A stretch of DNA of 64,000 bases from GCA-2683135 sp964507445 (lineage in GTDB: Bacteria; Planctomycetota; GCA-002687715): NCBI GenBank assembly GCA_964507445.1, contig CAZDQF010000005.1, positions 62,001 to 126,000 of the forward strand. The letters are read 5' to 3'. The notes below the pieces were generated by a model. The model made no database searches. It was not told the origin of the DNA and worked only from the letters and a program-made list of their open reading frames with translations. The number at the start of each line of letters is the position of its first letter. Positions within the stretch are counted from its first letter, which is position 1. The position numbers and the translations under genes were made by a program. Positions 17,431-26,181 of this stretch are shown here, piece by piece.

Positions 17431-18957
17431 ATGTGGTCGGACATCGGCATCGGAATCGGCGTCGTCCTGGCGATCGTGGCCATCCGCGATCTCCTCCAGA
17501 AGAAGCACGCCATCATCCGGAACTTCCCGGTGATCGGTCACTTCCGCTACATGATCGAGGCCATCGGGCCCGAGTTGCGGCAGTACATCGTCGCCAAGAA
17601 CGACGAAGAGCGCCCCTTCTCCCGGGATCAGCGCCGCTGGGTCTACACCTCATCCAAGAAGCAGAACAACTACTTCGGGTTCGGCACGGACAACGACCTC
17701 GAGACGGCTCCGGGGCACATCATCCTGAGGCACAGCGCCTTCCCCGTCGCACCGGCGGCCCCCGACGATCAGCTCCACCTGATCCCTTGCGCCAAGGTCA
17801 TGGGCGGCGCCCGTGGTCGGGCCAAGGCGTTCAGGCCAGACAGCGTCTTCTCCGTCTCGGCCATGAGCTTCGGCAGCCTCTCCGCCAACGCGGTGCAGGC
17901 CCTCAACCGCGGCTGCGCCGAGTCCCGCTCCCTGCACAACACCGGCGAGGGCGGCATCAGCGAGCATCACCGCAAGGGCGCCGGGCTCATCTACCAGCTC
18001 GGCACCGGGTACTTCGGCGCCCGGGCTCCCGACGGGACCTTCTCCATGGATCGGTTCCTGGAGACCGTCGCCTCCGCGGACGTCCGCGCCGTGGAGGTGA
18101 AGCTGAGCCAGGGGGCCAAGCCAGGCAAGGGCGGCGTCCTTCCGGCGGCCAAGGTCACCCCGGAGATCGCTCGCACCCGCGGCATCCCCGTGGGCGAGGC
18201 ATGCCTGAGCCCCGCCCATCACACGGCGTTCCAGGACTCCTCCGGCCTCCTGGACTTCGTTGAAGAGCTCGCGGAGCGCACGGGCATCCCCGTGGGCATC
18301 AAGTCCGCGGTCGGCGACATCGGCTTCTTCGAGGAGCTGGCCCACCAGATGGAGACCACGGGCCGCGGCGTGGACTTCATCCAGATCGACGGCAGCGAAG
18401 GCGGCACCGGGGCCGCCCCCCTCGCGTTCACGGACCACGTCTCCATGCCGTTCAAGCTGGGATTCACCCAGGTCTGGCGGACGTTCGCGGAGCGCGGCAT
18501 CCAGGACGACGTGGTGTGGATCGGATCAGGGAAGCTGGGCTTCCCCGCCCCCGCCTGCCTCGCCTTCTCCCTCGGTTGCGACATGATCGGCATGGCACGG
18601 GAACCCATGCTCGCCATCGGCTGCATCCAGGCTCAGCAGTGCCACACGGGGCACTGCCCCACCGGAGTCGCGACACAGGGCAAGTGGCTCATGCGCGGCC
18701 TCGACCCCACCCACAAGGCCTACCGCATGGCCAACTTCATGGTCACGCTGCGCAAGGAGACCCTGGAGTTGTGCCACGCCATGGGAGCGGAGCACCCGGG
18801 GCTCCTGAGCCCCGATCAGTTTGCCATCCTGGACGACCGCTTCGGATCCAACTCCGCCGACACGATGTTCTCCTATGAACCAGGGTGGGGCCATCCAGCG
18901 GAGGGCCTTCGAGACGAGCTGGTGACCCTCATGAAACGAGACGCTGATGTCGCCTGA
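17431..18957 (+). CDS. FMN-binding glutamate synthase domain protein, membrane-anchored
   Basis: 508 residues. One N-terminal membrane helix (about 5-22) precedes the central FMN barrel of glutamate synthase: FSVSAMSFGSLSANAVQALN, NTGEGGISEHH, then KLSQGAKPGKGG and QIDGSEGGTGAAP. The 3Fe-4S ligands are intact as C398-x5-C404-x4-C409. No glutaminase domain and no NADPH-binding subunit is present, as in the stand-alone GltB-like family. Its physiological donor and product are therefore open. The last 11 bases overlap the polyferredoxin gene, so the two are translationally coupled and could form an electron-transfer pair. Confidence 0.9.
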   Translation: MWSDIGIGIGVVLAIVAIRDLLQKKHAIIRNFPVIGHFRYMIEAIGPELRQYIVAKNDEERPFSRDQRRWVYTSSKKQNNYFGFGTDNDLETAPGHIILRHSAFPVAPAAPDDQLHLIPCAKVMGGARGRAKAFRPDSVFSVSAMSFGSLSANAVQALNRGCAESRSLHNTGEGGISEHHRKGAGLIYQLGTGYFGARAPDGTFSMDRFLETVASADVRAVEVKLSQGAKPGKGGVLPAAKVTPEIARTRGIPVGEACLSPAHHTAFQDSSGLLDFVEELAERTGIPVGIKSAVGDIGFFEELAHQMETTGRGVDFIQIDGSEGGTGAAPLAFTDHVSMPFKLGFTQVWRTFAERGIQDDVVWIGSGKLGFPAPACLAFSLGCDMIGMAREPMLAIGCIQAQQCHTGHCPTGVATQGKWLMRGLDPTHKAYRMANFMVTLRKETLELCHAMGAEHPGLLSPDQFAILDDRFGSNSADTMFSYEPGWGHPAEGLRDELVTLMKRDADVA

Positions 18958-21115
18958 CGAGACCGCGACCACGGGTGAGGTGAGGTCGCTCTGCGCTGGA
19001 GGTTCCGCCCCGCCCCGCCCGCCCGAGTCCTTCGACCCTGAACCGGTCAAACGGGGTGAGGTCCGTCAGTCCCGGATGGGCCGTCGACGCGCCGTGGTTC
19101 TGTTGCTCGTGCACGTCGCGATCTTCGCCCACATCCTCCAGTGGCTGCTCCAGGGTCGCACCCTCTCCCCGGTGGAACCCTCGGAGGCCATGTACACCAT
19201 CGCCACCGGGGTCGTGAACGCAGGGGCGATCCTGCTGATCCTCTCCCTGCTCTCCACCATGATCCTGGGGCGCTGGTTCTGTGGCTGGACCTGTCACCTG
19301 GTGGCGCTGCAGGACCTGTGCGCGTGGTTGCTGAAGAAGGTCGGGATCCGGCCTCGTCCCCTGAGGTCCCGGCTGCTGGTGTGGGTGCCGCTGCTCGCCG
19401 GCATCCACCTCTTCTTCTTCCCGCTCTTCGCGAGGTGGTGGCAAGGCACGCCCGCACCAGATTTCTCCAACGGCCTCATGCGCGACGATTTCTGGGAGAC
19501 GTTCCCGGGGCCCTGGGTGGCCGTCGGCACCGTCGCCGTCTGCGGGTTCGTCATCGTTTACCTGCTCGGAGCCAAGGGATTCTGCACCTACGCCTGCCCC
19601 TATGGCGGCCTGTTCGGCGTGGTGGACCGGGTCGCTCCGGGGAGGATACGGGTCACCGACGCCTGCAAGGGCTGCGGTCACTGCTCCGCGGTGTGCACGT
19701 CCAACGTCATGGTGGCCAAGGAGGTCCACGAGTTCGGCATGGTGGTGGATCCGGGCTGCATGAAGTGCATGGACTGCGTCAGCGTGTGTCCGGAGGACGC
19801 CCTCTACTTCGGCTTCGGCAAGCCGGCGCTGAAGGCCGCGCCCCGGGTCAAACATCGAAAGCCCCGGCCCGCGCAATTCCGCGTCGGAGAAGAGGTCGCT
19901 CTGGTCCTCTCGTTCTCACTGAGCATGCTGATCCTGCGCGGGGTCCCGCCGCTGTTCTCGGAGAAAGCCAGCGGCATCCTCTACGGCGAGATGCCGCAGC
20001 TCTTCGCCCTCGGTGTGTCCGCCATCGTCGCGTTCACCAGCGTGCTTCTCTGGAGAACCCTCACGGGGACGGACGTCACCTTCCAGAAGTGGACCCTCAA
20101 GGCAGGGGGACGGGTGACACGCCCTGGCCGGGTGTGGTTGACCTTCGCCGTCCTCCTCCACCTCTGGGTGCTGCACTCCGGCGTGGTCCAGCTGCTGATG
20201 CTGAACTCACGCGGCCACTGGAGCGACACCGCTCCTCTGTCCGCAGATGTCTGGACCCAATCAGCCAACCTCGCTTCCCTGCCCGAGGACATGAGGGAGA
20301 CCATCGACGCGGGAGAGCGGATCCTGAAGCGAGCCGATTCCATCGGCCTGTTCCCCGATCACCGTATCCACCGTGACCTCACCTGGTTCGCCATGTGCCG
20401 AGGAGACCTTGACGCCGCCGCGGAACACATCGACGTGGCCGTCCGCTATGCACCTCGGCTGCCTAATCTGCGCTACTTCCGCGCCTATGTCAGCGCCCTG
20501 CGAGAGCGGTTCGAGGACACCTGGGACTTCCTCGAAGACACGCGCCTCAAGAGCTCCGAGCACGGCCCCTACACCGCACCGGCGCAAGGGCTCCTCAGCG
20601 AGCTGGCGCAACGGGGCATGTTCGGGACCATCAAGGGCCTGCTCGCCGCGGCGCCAGAGGACATCGCCGCGCTCCCCGAGAACATGATGCTGGACGCAGA
20701 GGCCAGCATGGCCATGGGGTCCGCCGACGAGTGCTTTGACACGGTCACCCGGGTGCTGGCGGATCCCCGCAGCATCCAGAGGGTCTCGAACCTGGGAGCG
20801 CGGGTCGTCAACCTCGCGCAGCTGGACCCGAAGCGGGCCCTGGCCATGATCGAAGCGGCGAGGGCGACCCAGCCCGGCGCCTACCATCTCCACGTCCTCG
20901 GGGTCGAAGCCGCGGCCCTGGCCAGGGACATCAAGCAGGCGGAGCAGGTGGCCAGAGATGCGGTGAAGCGTTGGGGCGATCGTAAGCCGCAGGGGTTCCC
21001 CAGGGGCCACCCCTACATGCTGCTGGCCGATGTCCTCCAAGAGCGCGGCGAGCCCCAGGAGGCGGCGCGCATGCGAGCCCGCGCCCGCGCCGTCAATCCG
21101 CAGCGGGGGTGGTAG
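18947..21115 (+). CDS. NapH/CcoG-like membrane polyferredoxin with C-terminal TPR-like region
   Basis: 722 residues. Four N-terminal helices carry paired cysteine motifs on their faces (GRWFCGWTCHL and GFCTYACPYGG, as in NapH, RdxA and CcoG). Two classical 4Fe-4S motifs follow: CKGCGHCSAVC and CMKCMDCVSVCP. Three more hydrophobic helices come at about 315-425. Residues about 440-722 are helical repeats with TPR-like pattern (ILKRADSIGLFPDH, GDLDAAAEHIDVAVRYAP, EARATQPG-type turns). The protein resembles membrane electron-transfer modules that pass electrons from quinol to a partner. Overlap with the FMN/3Fe-4S protein suggests that partner. The 3' end overlaps the convergent galK by 23 bases. 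Confidence 0.87.
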   Translation: MSPDETATTGEVRSLCAGGSAPPRPPESFDPEPVKRGEVRQSRMGRRRAVVLLLVHVAIFAHILQWLLQGRTLSPVEPSEAMYTIATGVVNAGAILLILSLLSTMILGRWFCGWTCHLVALQDLCAWLLKKVGIRPRPLRSRLLVWVPLLAGIHLFFFPLFARWWQGTPAPDFSNGLMRDDFWETFPGPWVAVGTVAVCGFVIVYLLGAKGFCTYACPYGGLFGVVDRVAPGRIRVTDACKGCGHCSAVCTSNVMVAKEVHEFGMVVDPGCMKCMDCVSVCPEDALYFGFGKPALKAAPRVKHRKPRPAQFRVGEEVALVLSFSLSMLILRGVPPLFSEKASGILYGEMPQLFALGVSAIVAFTSVLLWRTLTGTDVTFQKWTLKAGGRVTRPGRVWLTFAVLLHLWVLHSGVVQLLMLNSRGHWSDTAPLSADVWTQSANLASLPEDMRETIDAGERILKRADSIGLFPDHRIHRDLTWFAMCRGDLDAAAEHIDVAVRYAPRLPNLRYFRAYVSALRERFEDTWDFLEDTRLKSSEHGPYTAPAQGLLSELAQRGMFGTIKGLLAAAPEDIAALPENMMLDAEASMAMGSADECFDTVTRVLADPRSIQRVSNLGARVVNLAQLDPKRALAMIEAARATQPGAYHLHVLGVEAAALARDIKQAEQVARDAVKRWGDRKPQGFPRGHPYMLLADVLQERGEPQEAARMRARARAVNPQRGW

Positions 21116-22283
21116 TGAGCGACGGCCCCAGGGCCGTCAGGTCCAGGCCCGCGTCCGCCAGAACCACCACCGTCCCGCCGCAACCGCCGCCGGAGATGCG
21201 CGCCCCGTAGGCCCCCATGTCCCGCGCCGCGGTCGCGATGCGATCCGTCTCCTCGCATCCCAAGCCCATGGCTCCGTAGGACTCGTGGCTCTCATCGAGG
21301 CAACGTCCCGCCTCCGGGTAGTCCCCGCCGCGCAGGGCCTTCAGGAATCGACTCACCCGAACCCGCTCCTCCGGCGCGTGAGTGGCCGCCGCCCGCACCG
21401 GGTAGCTTTGCCCGGGACGGACCTCGGTCAGGTCATCTCCGTGGTGACCCAACCGTTCCAGGAACTGATCGCCGGTCCGGGACTCGGGCAGGTCCGCCAG
21501 GGCTACTTGACGCGCGTTCATGATCGCGCGCCCCATGAACGCCGCGGCGCGGGCCGCGGCATAGGCATCGCCGGCCACCGTGTGCCGGACACCGGAGACC
21601 ACGCCCACCAGGCGCACGTCATCCGGAACCCTGAGAGGCGACGGCCGCGTCATGTCCGCGCAGTCCAGCGGGAACAACCGTCCTGGCTCGCCGAAGGCCA
21701 CCGCCATCTGGTCCATGAGGCCGCAAGGAGCGCCCGCCACCTCGTGCTCCGCACGCTGCGCCACCAACGGCGTCACCGCCGGGTCCAGGTCCGCGCCAAG
21801 GGCCGCACACGCGACCCGCAACGAAGCCACCTCCACCGCCGCGGACGAGGCGGCCCCCGCCCCGGGCGGGAGGTCACCGTGGATCAACAACCGCAGACCG
21901 CGCGGAGGGACCGCGTGATCACGGGCGAGGACCGCCAGGGGACCGAGGGCATAGGCGGCCCACCCGCTCGCCTCCTGACGGGTCAGCGCGCGCCTCAGTC
22001 CGTCCACGTCGCGAAGCGTGGCCGCCGGCAACGCGACGTCTGCGCCGCAGGATCGATCCGTGGTCCGCGCCACCACCTCGTCATCGTCGCAGCCGCTGGC
22101 CAGCGCCAGGACCCCCTGGTCCGTGGGCAGCTGGAGCACCAGCCCCCCGCAGTAGTCCGCCACCCCGCCGAGGACATCCAGGCGCCCCGGAGCCCAGGCC
22201 TCGTGGACCTGGCAACCAGGTGGAAAGAACGCGGCGCCCGCCTCCCGGGCGGCGACCAGCAAGGCGAGACGGCCCATCGCCAC
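21093..22283 (-). CDS. galK: Galactokinase-like GHMP kinase
   Basis: 396 residues from GTG 22283 (ATG at 22277 is an alternative). The substrate-binding N-terminal motif is WAPGRLDVLGGVADYCGG, close to the galactokinase signature but with Asp-Val in place of the usual Asn-Leu-Ile. The ATP-binding GHMP motif is LPPGAGAASSAAVE (138-151). The C-terminal GHMP domain ends with YGARISGGGCGGTVV. Galactokinase phosphorylates galactose at C1; arabinokinase cannot be excluded. The galT gene two positions upstream favours galactose. It lies 9 bases after the lipoprotein gene and its end overlaps the convergent polyferredoxin gene. Confidence 0.85.
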   Translation of the reverse strand: MAMGRLALLVAAREAGAAFFPPGCQVHEAWAPGRLDVLGGVADYCGGLVLQLPTDQGVLALASGCDDDEVVARTTDRSCGADVALPAATLRDVDGLRRALTRQEASGWAAYALGPLAVLARDHAVPPRGLRLLIHGDLPPGAGAASSAAVEVASLRVACAALGADLDPAVTPLVAQRAEHEVAGAPCGLMDQMAVAFGEPGRLFPLDCADMTRPSPLRVPDDVRLVGVVSGVRHTVAGDAYAAARAAAFMGRAIMNARQVALADLPESRTGDQFLERLGHHGDDLTEVRPGQSYPVRAAATHAPEERVRVSRFLKALRGGDYPEAGRCLDESHESYGAMGLGCEETDRIATAARDMGAYGARISGGGCGGTVVVLADAGLDLTALGPSLTTTPAAD

Positions 22284-22292
22284 GGACTGTCC

Positions 22293-22829
22293 CTATTGCC
22301 GGCGGAACACGATCGGGAGGGTGGCCCCGGGGGAAACCGGGAGATCGCCTTCGAGGACGTCGGCTTTCAGGATGAAGGTCAACTGCGGATCCGACTCCTC
22401 CGCCGAGACCAGGGTCACCTTCTGCCCGCTCACGGAGTAGGTGGCCCGGGTCTCCTTGCCCATACCGGTCATCTGGCAGACCCCGTCGGAGCCGAATCGG
22501 AGGGCCATCTTCCCGACCACCGCGAGCATCGGGGCCGCCTTCTTCTCTGCCGCCGCGCGGGCCGCGTCAAACTCCGGGGTCCCTGGTTTCGCCCCCGTGT
22601 CCTTCATGCTGTGGTCGAGGATCGACCCCTTCAGCAGCTCGAAGTCCACGACCCATTCGCCGGACAGGTCCGGCTGTTCGGATTCCCCGGCCGTGCTCTC
22701 CGGGATCTGCTCCCCAGCCCCTTGCGCGCCCCCCTCAACGGAGCCCGCCTCTTCCTTCTCAGCCGCATCCCCACACCCGACAAGCAGGATCGCCAACCCT
22801 ATCACCAAGACCATCGTCATCGATTTCAT
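22293..22829 (-). CDS. Small predicted lipoprotein
   Basis: 178 residues from ATG 22829. The signal sequence MKSMTMVLVIGLAILLVGC ends in a lipobox Cys19. A glutamate-, glycine- and serine-rich linker follows, and then a beta-rich domain beginning DLSGEWVVDFELL. That domain is reminiscent of small lipocalin-like or calycin-type domains, but I cannot assign a family. An upstream in-frame ATG at 22904, overlapping the galT stop as ATGA, would add 25 basic residues ahead of the signal and is less likely. It sits between galT and galK, which makes co-expression probable, but a link to galactose metabolism is not shown. Confidence 0.75.
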   Translation of the reverse strand: MKSMTMVLVIGLAILLVGCGDAAEKEEAGSVEGGAQGAGEQIPESTAGESEQPDLSGEWVVDFELLKGSILDHSMKDTGAKPGTPEFDAARAAAEKKAAPMLAVVGKMALRFGSDGVCQMTGMGKETRATYSVSGQKVTLVSAEESDPQLTFILKADVLEGDLPVSPGATLPIVFRRQ

Positions 22830-22900
22830 GTCAGGTCCCTCACTGCCATCTCGGAGTTCCCTGGGAACATAAGCACGCGCTCTGCTGCGAACAAGCGCCC

Positions 22901-23875
22901 TCATGAACCCACCCCCCGCAGCTCCTCGGCGGTGGACTCGGGAGCGGTGTCCGCCAGGAACACATCACCACCCAGCTCGGGACCCGCCAGGTGCTTCATC
23001 AGATGAGGCTTCCGAAGAGGCGGCTGGAGCTCGATGTGGAAGTGGAAGCCGGGCGCGGGGGCGCGCAGAGGAGCGTTGTGGAAGGTCATGACGTAGGGGA
23101 ACGGCTGGGACCACAGGCCATCGTAGCGGCACAGGATGTCGTGGAGCCCCCCCGCGAGGTCCGCCAACAGACCGTCCGAGGCGTCCTTGATGCCGGGGAT
23201 GGGCATCCGCGGCACCACCAGCACCTCGTAGGCCCAACGGGCGAAGTGAGGCACGAGCACCACCACATCCCCGTGCACCGCGACGACCCGCTCACCCTCC
23301 TCCAGCTCGCGCTGGACCACGTCTTGCAGGAGGCTCCGGCCTGTCTGTCGATGATGATCGGCGGCGACACGGACGTGACGGGCGGCGGCGCCCATGACGA
23401 AGTCCGTCCCGTAGAGCTGCCCGTGGGGGTGGGGGTTGCTCACCCCCACGACCTCCCCCCGATTCTCGAAGATCAGCACATGCTCGATGACCGGATCGGC
23501 GGCGCAGCGACGTTCCTCTTCCCGGAACGTCTCCAGGACCCGGGTAACGCCGGAGACGCCCAGGGACCGCAGGCTCAGGTCGTGGCGAGGGTCGAAGCAA
23601 ATCACCCGTGCCGTCCCCCTGGCGGAAGCCGCCCGCAGGGGCTCGGTGGCTTCGCTGGCCGGCGGCGCGGCGCCACCAACGCAGGGGCGGTCGTTATCGA
23701 AGGCGTAGGTCGCCTCGTAGGCAGGGTTCGCGACGCCGGAGACCCGAACGTTGCCAGGGCAGAAGGTGCAGGTCTCATCGTACGGGGCCTCCGATGTCGG
23801 CAGGATCTCCGCGCGATGCCCCTCCCACGGTCGGTCCTGCCGATGAGCCGCCACCACCACCCACTGCTCCCGCAA
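22901..23875 (-). CDS. galT: Galactose-1-phosphate uridylyltransferase
   Basis: At least 324 residues from the TTG at 23875. The zinc-site CTFC pair (C36, C39) and the catalytic NPHPHGQ motif (H149, H151; the second His is the uridylylated nucleophile) are intact. The enzyme exchanges UMP between UDP-glucose and galactose 1-phosphate in the Leloir pathway. The family N-terminus has the form RRYNPL.GQW; here the matching residues ERRWHPLREQW begin eight codons before the TTG. The frame is open upstream to a CTG at 23906-23908 that overlaps the sigma-factor stop (CTGA). The real start is probably that CTG, giving 335 residues. galK is downstream. Confidence 0.93.
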   Translation of the reverse strand: MREQWVVVAAHRQDRPWEGHRAEILPTSEAPYDETCTFCPGNVRVSGVANPAYEATYAFDNDRPCVGGAAPPASEATEPLRAASARGTARVICFDPRHDLSLRSLGVSGVTRVLETFREEERRCAADPVIEHVLIFENRGEVVGVSNPHPHGQLYGTDFVMGAAARHVRVAADHHRQTGRSLLQDVVQRELEEGERVVAVHGDVVVLVPHFARWAYEVLVVPRMPIPGIKDASDGLLADLAGGLHDILCRYDGLWSQPFPYVMTFHNAPLRAPAPGFHFHIELQPPLRKPHLMKHLAGPELGGDVFLADTAPESTAEELRGVGS

Positions 23876-23904
23876 CGGGTGCCAACGCCGCTCCCAGGTC
23901 CGGC

Positions 23905-24558
23905 TCAGGGCTCCAGCTCCGCGAACACGGAATCCGGCAACTGCTTGCGCAGGCGTTCCAGGGCCCGCTTGTAACGGACCGCCACCGTATTGGGCTGCTC
24001 TCCGAGGATGGTGGCCACGTCCTTGTTGGAGTTCTGTTCGACGCCCCGTAGAACCACGACCTCCCGATCCTTCTCCGCCAGGCCCTCCAGCGCCTTCAGG
24101 ATCTCACCGCCGAGCTCGCCACGAATGGCCGCGGAGACCACGCTGGTCTGGGCGGCGGAGAGCCGCGCCACCGCTTCCTCGCCCTCCGAACCGTCGCCGG
24201 CGGGCTCCTCCTTCAGGGGCTTGCCGGTGATGTGCTTCTGGACGAGGTTGTTGAACCGGTACAACAGAGTGGTGCTGAGGAAACGAACCAGGACCGGGGT
24301 GTGCCGGCCGTCGCGATCTCCCAGCCGGCCCAACCGGGGCAGGGCCACCGCCCACACATCCGCCACCAGGTCCTCGGGGTCGAAGACGCTCGCCAGGCGG
24401 CCGGAGAGCCTGTAGCGCGCCTGGGTCAGCAGCAACGGGCTGAGGCGCCGCACCACCCAACCCAGGCTCTCCATGTCGCCGGCCATGGCCTGACGAACGT
24501 GGAGGGTCGTCTGGGGGACCTCCTCCGAAGGTAAGCCGTTATGGGGTCCGGGTTTCAT
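23905..24558 (-). CDS. ECF-type RNA polymerase sigma factor
   Basis: 217 residues. Region 2 is recognisable (SVFDPEDLVADVWAVALPRL, with the DPEDLVxDVW core), followed by a linker with acidic residues. Region 4 is a helix-turn-helix: LAEKDREVVVLRGVEQNSNKDVA in outline, then NTVAVRYKRALERLRK. It reads toward galT and its stop codon appears to overlap the galT start, so it may be the first gene of the gal transcript. No anti-sigma factor is adjacent. The first 25 residues are not conserved-looking and a later start is possible. Confidence 0.85.
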   Translation of the reverse strand: MKPGPHNGLPSEEVPQTTLHVRQAMAGDMESLGWVVRRLSPLLLTQARYRLSGRLASVFDPEDLVADVWAVALPRLGRLGDRDGRHTPVLVRFLSTTLLYRFNNLVQKHITGKPLKEEPAGDGSEGEEAVARLSAAQTSVVSAAIRGELGGEILKALEGLAEKDREVVVLRGVEQNSNKDVATILGEQPNTVAVRYKRALERLRKQLPDSVFAELEP

Positions 24559-24670
24559 GACATGGCGCCCTCCGTCGGCGGGCTCCAGGCTACACTAAGA
24601 AATCCTGACGTTCCCCGTCCGGAAACAAGAGCGCCCGTTACATCCGCTGAACGCCCTCGCTCCAGGGGGC

Positions 24671-24689
24671 GGGCGAAGGACCTTCGCCC
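24671..24689. repeat. Perfect 19-nt dyad in the leader of the 24726 gene
   Basis: Nine bases on each side (GGGCGAAGG and CCTTCGCCC) are perfectly inverted around one A. The dyad lies in the 167-base divergent gap, between a TACACT hexamer (24591-24596) and ATG 24726. It could form an RNA hairpin in the leader or be a protein-binding site. Confidence 0.45.
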
Positions 24690-24725
24690 GGTGCCCGTTC
24701 TCTGTTTCCAACCGCGAGCAATCAG

Positions 24726-26060
24726 ATGACAAACAAACTCCTGTGGACCATCAGTGGATGCCTGATCCTCACCGCCCTTGCCGCTGCCCAGCCCACGGCT
24801 CCGCAGACCTACCTCACCAGACCCGTGGCCACGGGCATCGGCGCATCCGGCGACTCCATGGCCGTCAACGCGTGGGGCACGACCTACGTTCTGAACCTGA
24901 GCCCAGCGGGCGTATCGGACAGCATCACCGCCGTATCCCGGGCCGGCGTGGTGGACTCCGCCTACGCGACGGGGCTCGGCCGCGCCAGTCAGATCGCCTT
25001 CAACCCGCAGGACGGGCACTGCTACGTCGCGTTTCACAGCCCGGTGCTCCCCGTGGTGCTGAGCAGGATCTACAAGCTCGATTCCTCGGGCCCGGTACAG
25101 GTCGGCTCGACCCCGCTGATCGCTGAGGGGTTCGCCATCGACGACGACGGTCGGTGGATCTTCGGCACCAACGTGTCCGTGGGCGGTCCCGGCATCTACA
25201 AGCAGCTCCCGGGTTCATCCCTCATGTTCTTCGGTCTGGGTTTCGGCAGTAACAGCACCATCATGTCCATGGCCGGGAATGACGACGTGCTCATCGCCGA
25301 CGGGCTGGAGGTCCGACGGCAGATCCCGGCCGCCCTGGTGGCGATCCCGTACTGGTCCACCCCCTTCATCCCCAACAACGTGACCAGGGTGAAGTCCGTC
25401 GCTCGCTCACCTTTCGATCAGGTGGGCCAGGGCGCCATGGTTGGCGTCAACACCTTCACGACCCTGTGCAATTGCGGCTTCGGAAACGCCTACCCGGGGT
25501 CCGCGACCGCGGGCTCATCGACGCCCCTGGCGACGGAGGCCTTCACGGGCTTCGGAGCCGGCATGGTCGCCATCGCTCCAGGTCCCGACGACAACCTGTA
25601 CTGGCTCACGAGAGACTCCGCCCCTGGAACCGGGATCAGCAAGACCCTCTATCGCATCGAGGAGCAGACCGGCGCCGGTATCCCGGGCTCCCTCAAGGTC
25701 ACCGTCCTCGCCTCCCCCGTGGGGAGCGTGGTGGACGTCCAGATCTGGGGCGAGGGCGGAGCCCCGGTCCTGTTCGGAGCGTTGGCCGCCCCCATGACCA
25801 CTCCGTCGTTTGAGATCTACACGCCGTACGGCTGGATCATGAACCTGTTCCACCCCAACTACATCCCGGTGTTGGACGGCGTGGGCATGTTCGGACCGGC
25901 CAACCCGCTGGCGGTGCTTCCCGCGAACGGCAACGGGCAGTGGACGTTCCCGGTCCCGGCCCTGGGCATCAGCCTCGGAGCGCAGGCCCTGATCTCGGAC
26001 ACGAAGGCGCCCAACGGGTCCTTCAACATCACCAACATCGAGGTGCGCTACCTTCCGTGA
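24726..26060 (+). CDS. Secreted protein, propeller-like with planctomycete C-terminal domain
   Basis: 444 residues. Signal peptide MTNKLLWTISGCLILTALAAA. The body has repeated segments of 40-50 residues with hydrophobic strands (MAVNAWGTTYVLNLSPAG, GHCYVAFHSPVLPV, MVAIAPGPDDNLYWLT), suggesting a beta-propeller. No catalytic motif is recognisable. The last 80 residues end in ALGISLGAQALISDTK and a final strand, resembling the C-terminal end of the FG-GAP protein at 59758. This suggests a shared secreted-protein C-terminal module. It is divergent from the sigma-factor gene. Confidence 0.75.
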   Translation: MTNKLLWTISGCLILTALAAAQPTAPQTYLTRPVATGIGASGDSMAVNAWGTTYVLNLSPAGVSDSITAVSRAGVVDSAYATGLGRASQIAFNPQDGHCYVAFHSPVLPVVLSRIYKLDSSGPVQVGSTPLIAEGFAIDDDGRWIFGTNVSVGGPGIYKQLPGSSLMFFGLGFGSNSTIMSMAGNDDVLIADGLEVRRQIPAALVAIPYWSTPFIPNNVTRVKSVARSPFDQVGQGAMVGVNTFTTLCNCGFGNAYPGSATAGSSTPLATEAFTGFGAGMVAIAPGPDDNLYWLTRDSAPGTGISKTLYRIEEQTGAGIPGSLKVTVLASPVGSVVDVQIWGEGGAPVLFGALAAPMTTPSFEIYTPYGWIMNLFHPNYIPVLDGVGMFGPANPLAVLPANGNGQWTFPVPALGISLGAQALISDTKAPNGSFNITNIEVRYLP

Positions 26061-26181
26061 TCCGTGACCGCACGACCGTGCGGGTCTCTTGACCTCGTCT
26101 GTAAACGGGGGGGGATGCGCGACGGGCGTCAGCCTCGCCGCTCACCCCCCGGTACCATGCTGGCTCAACGGAGCCCGCATC

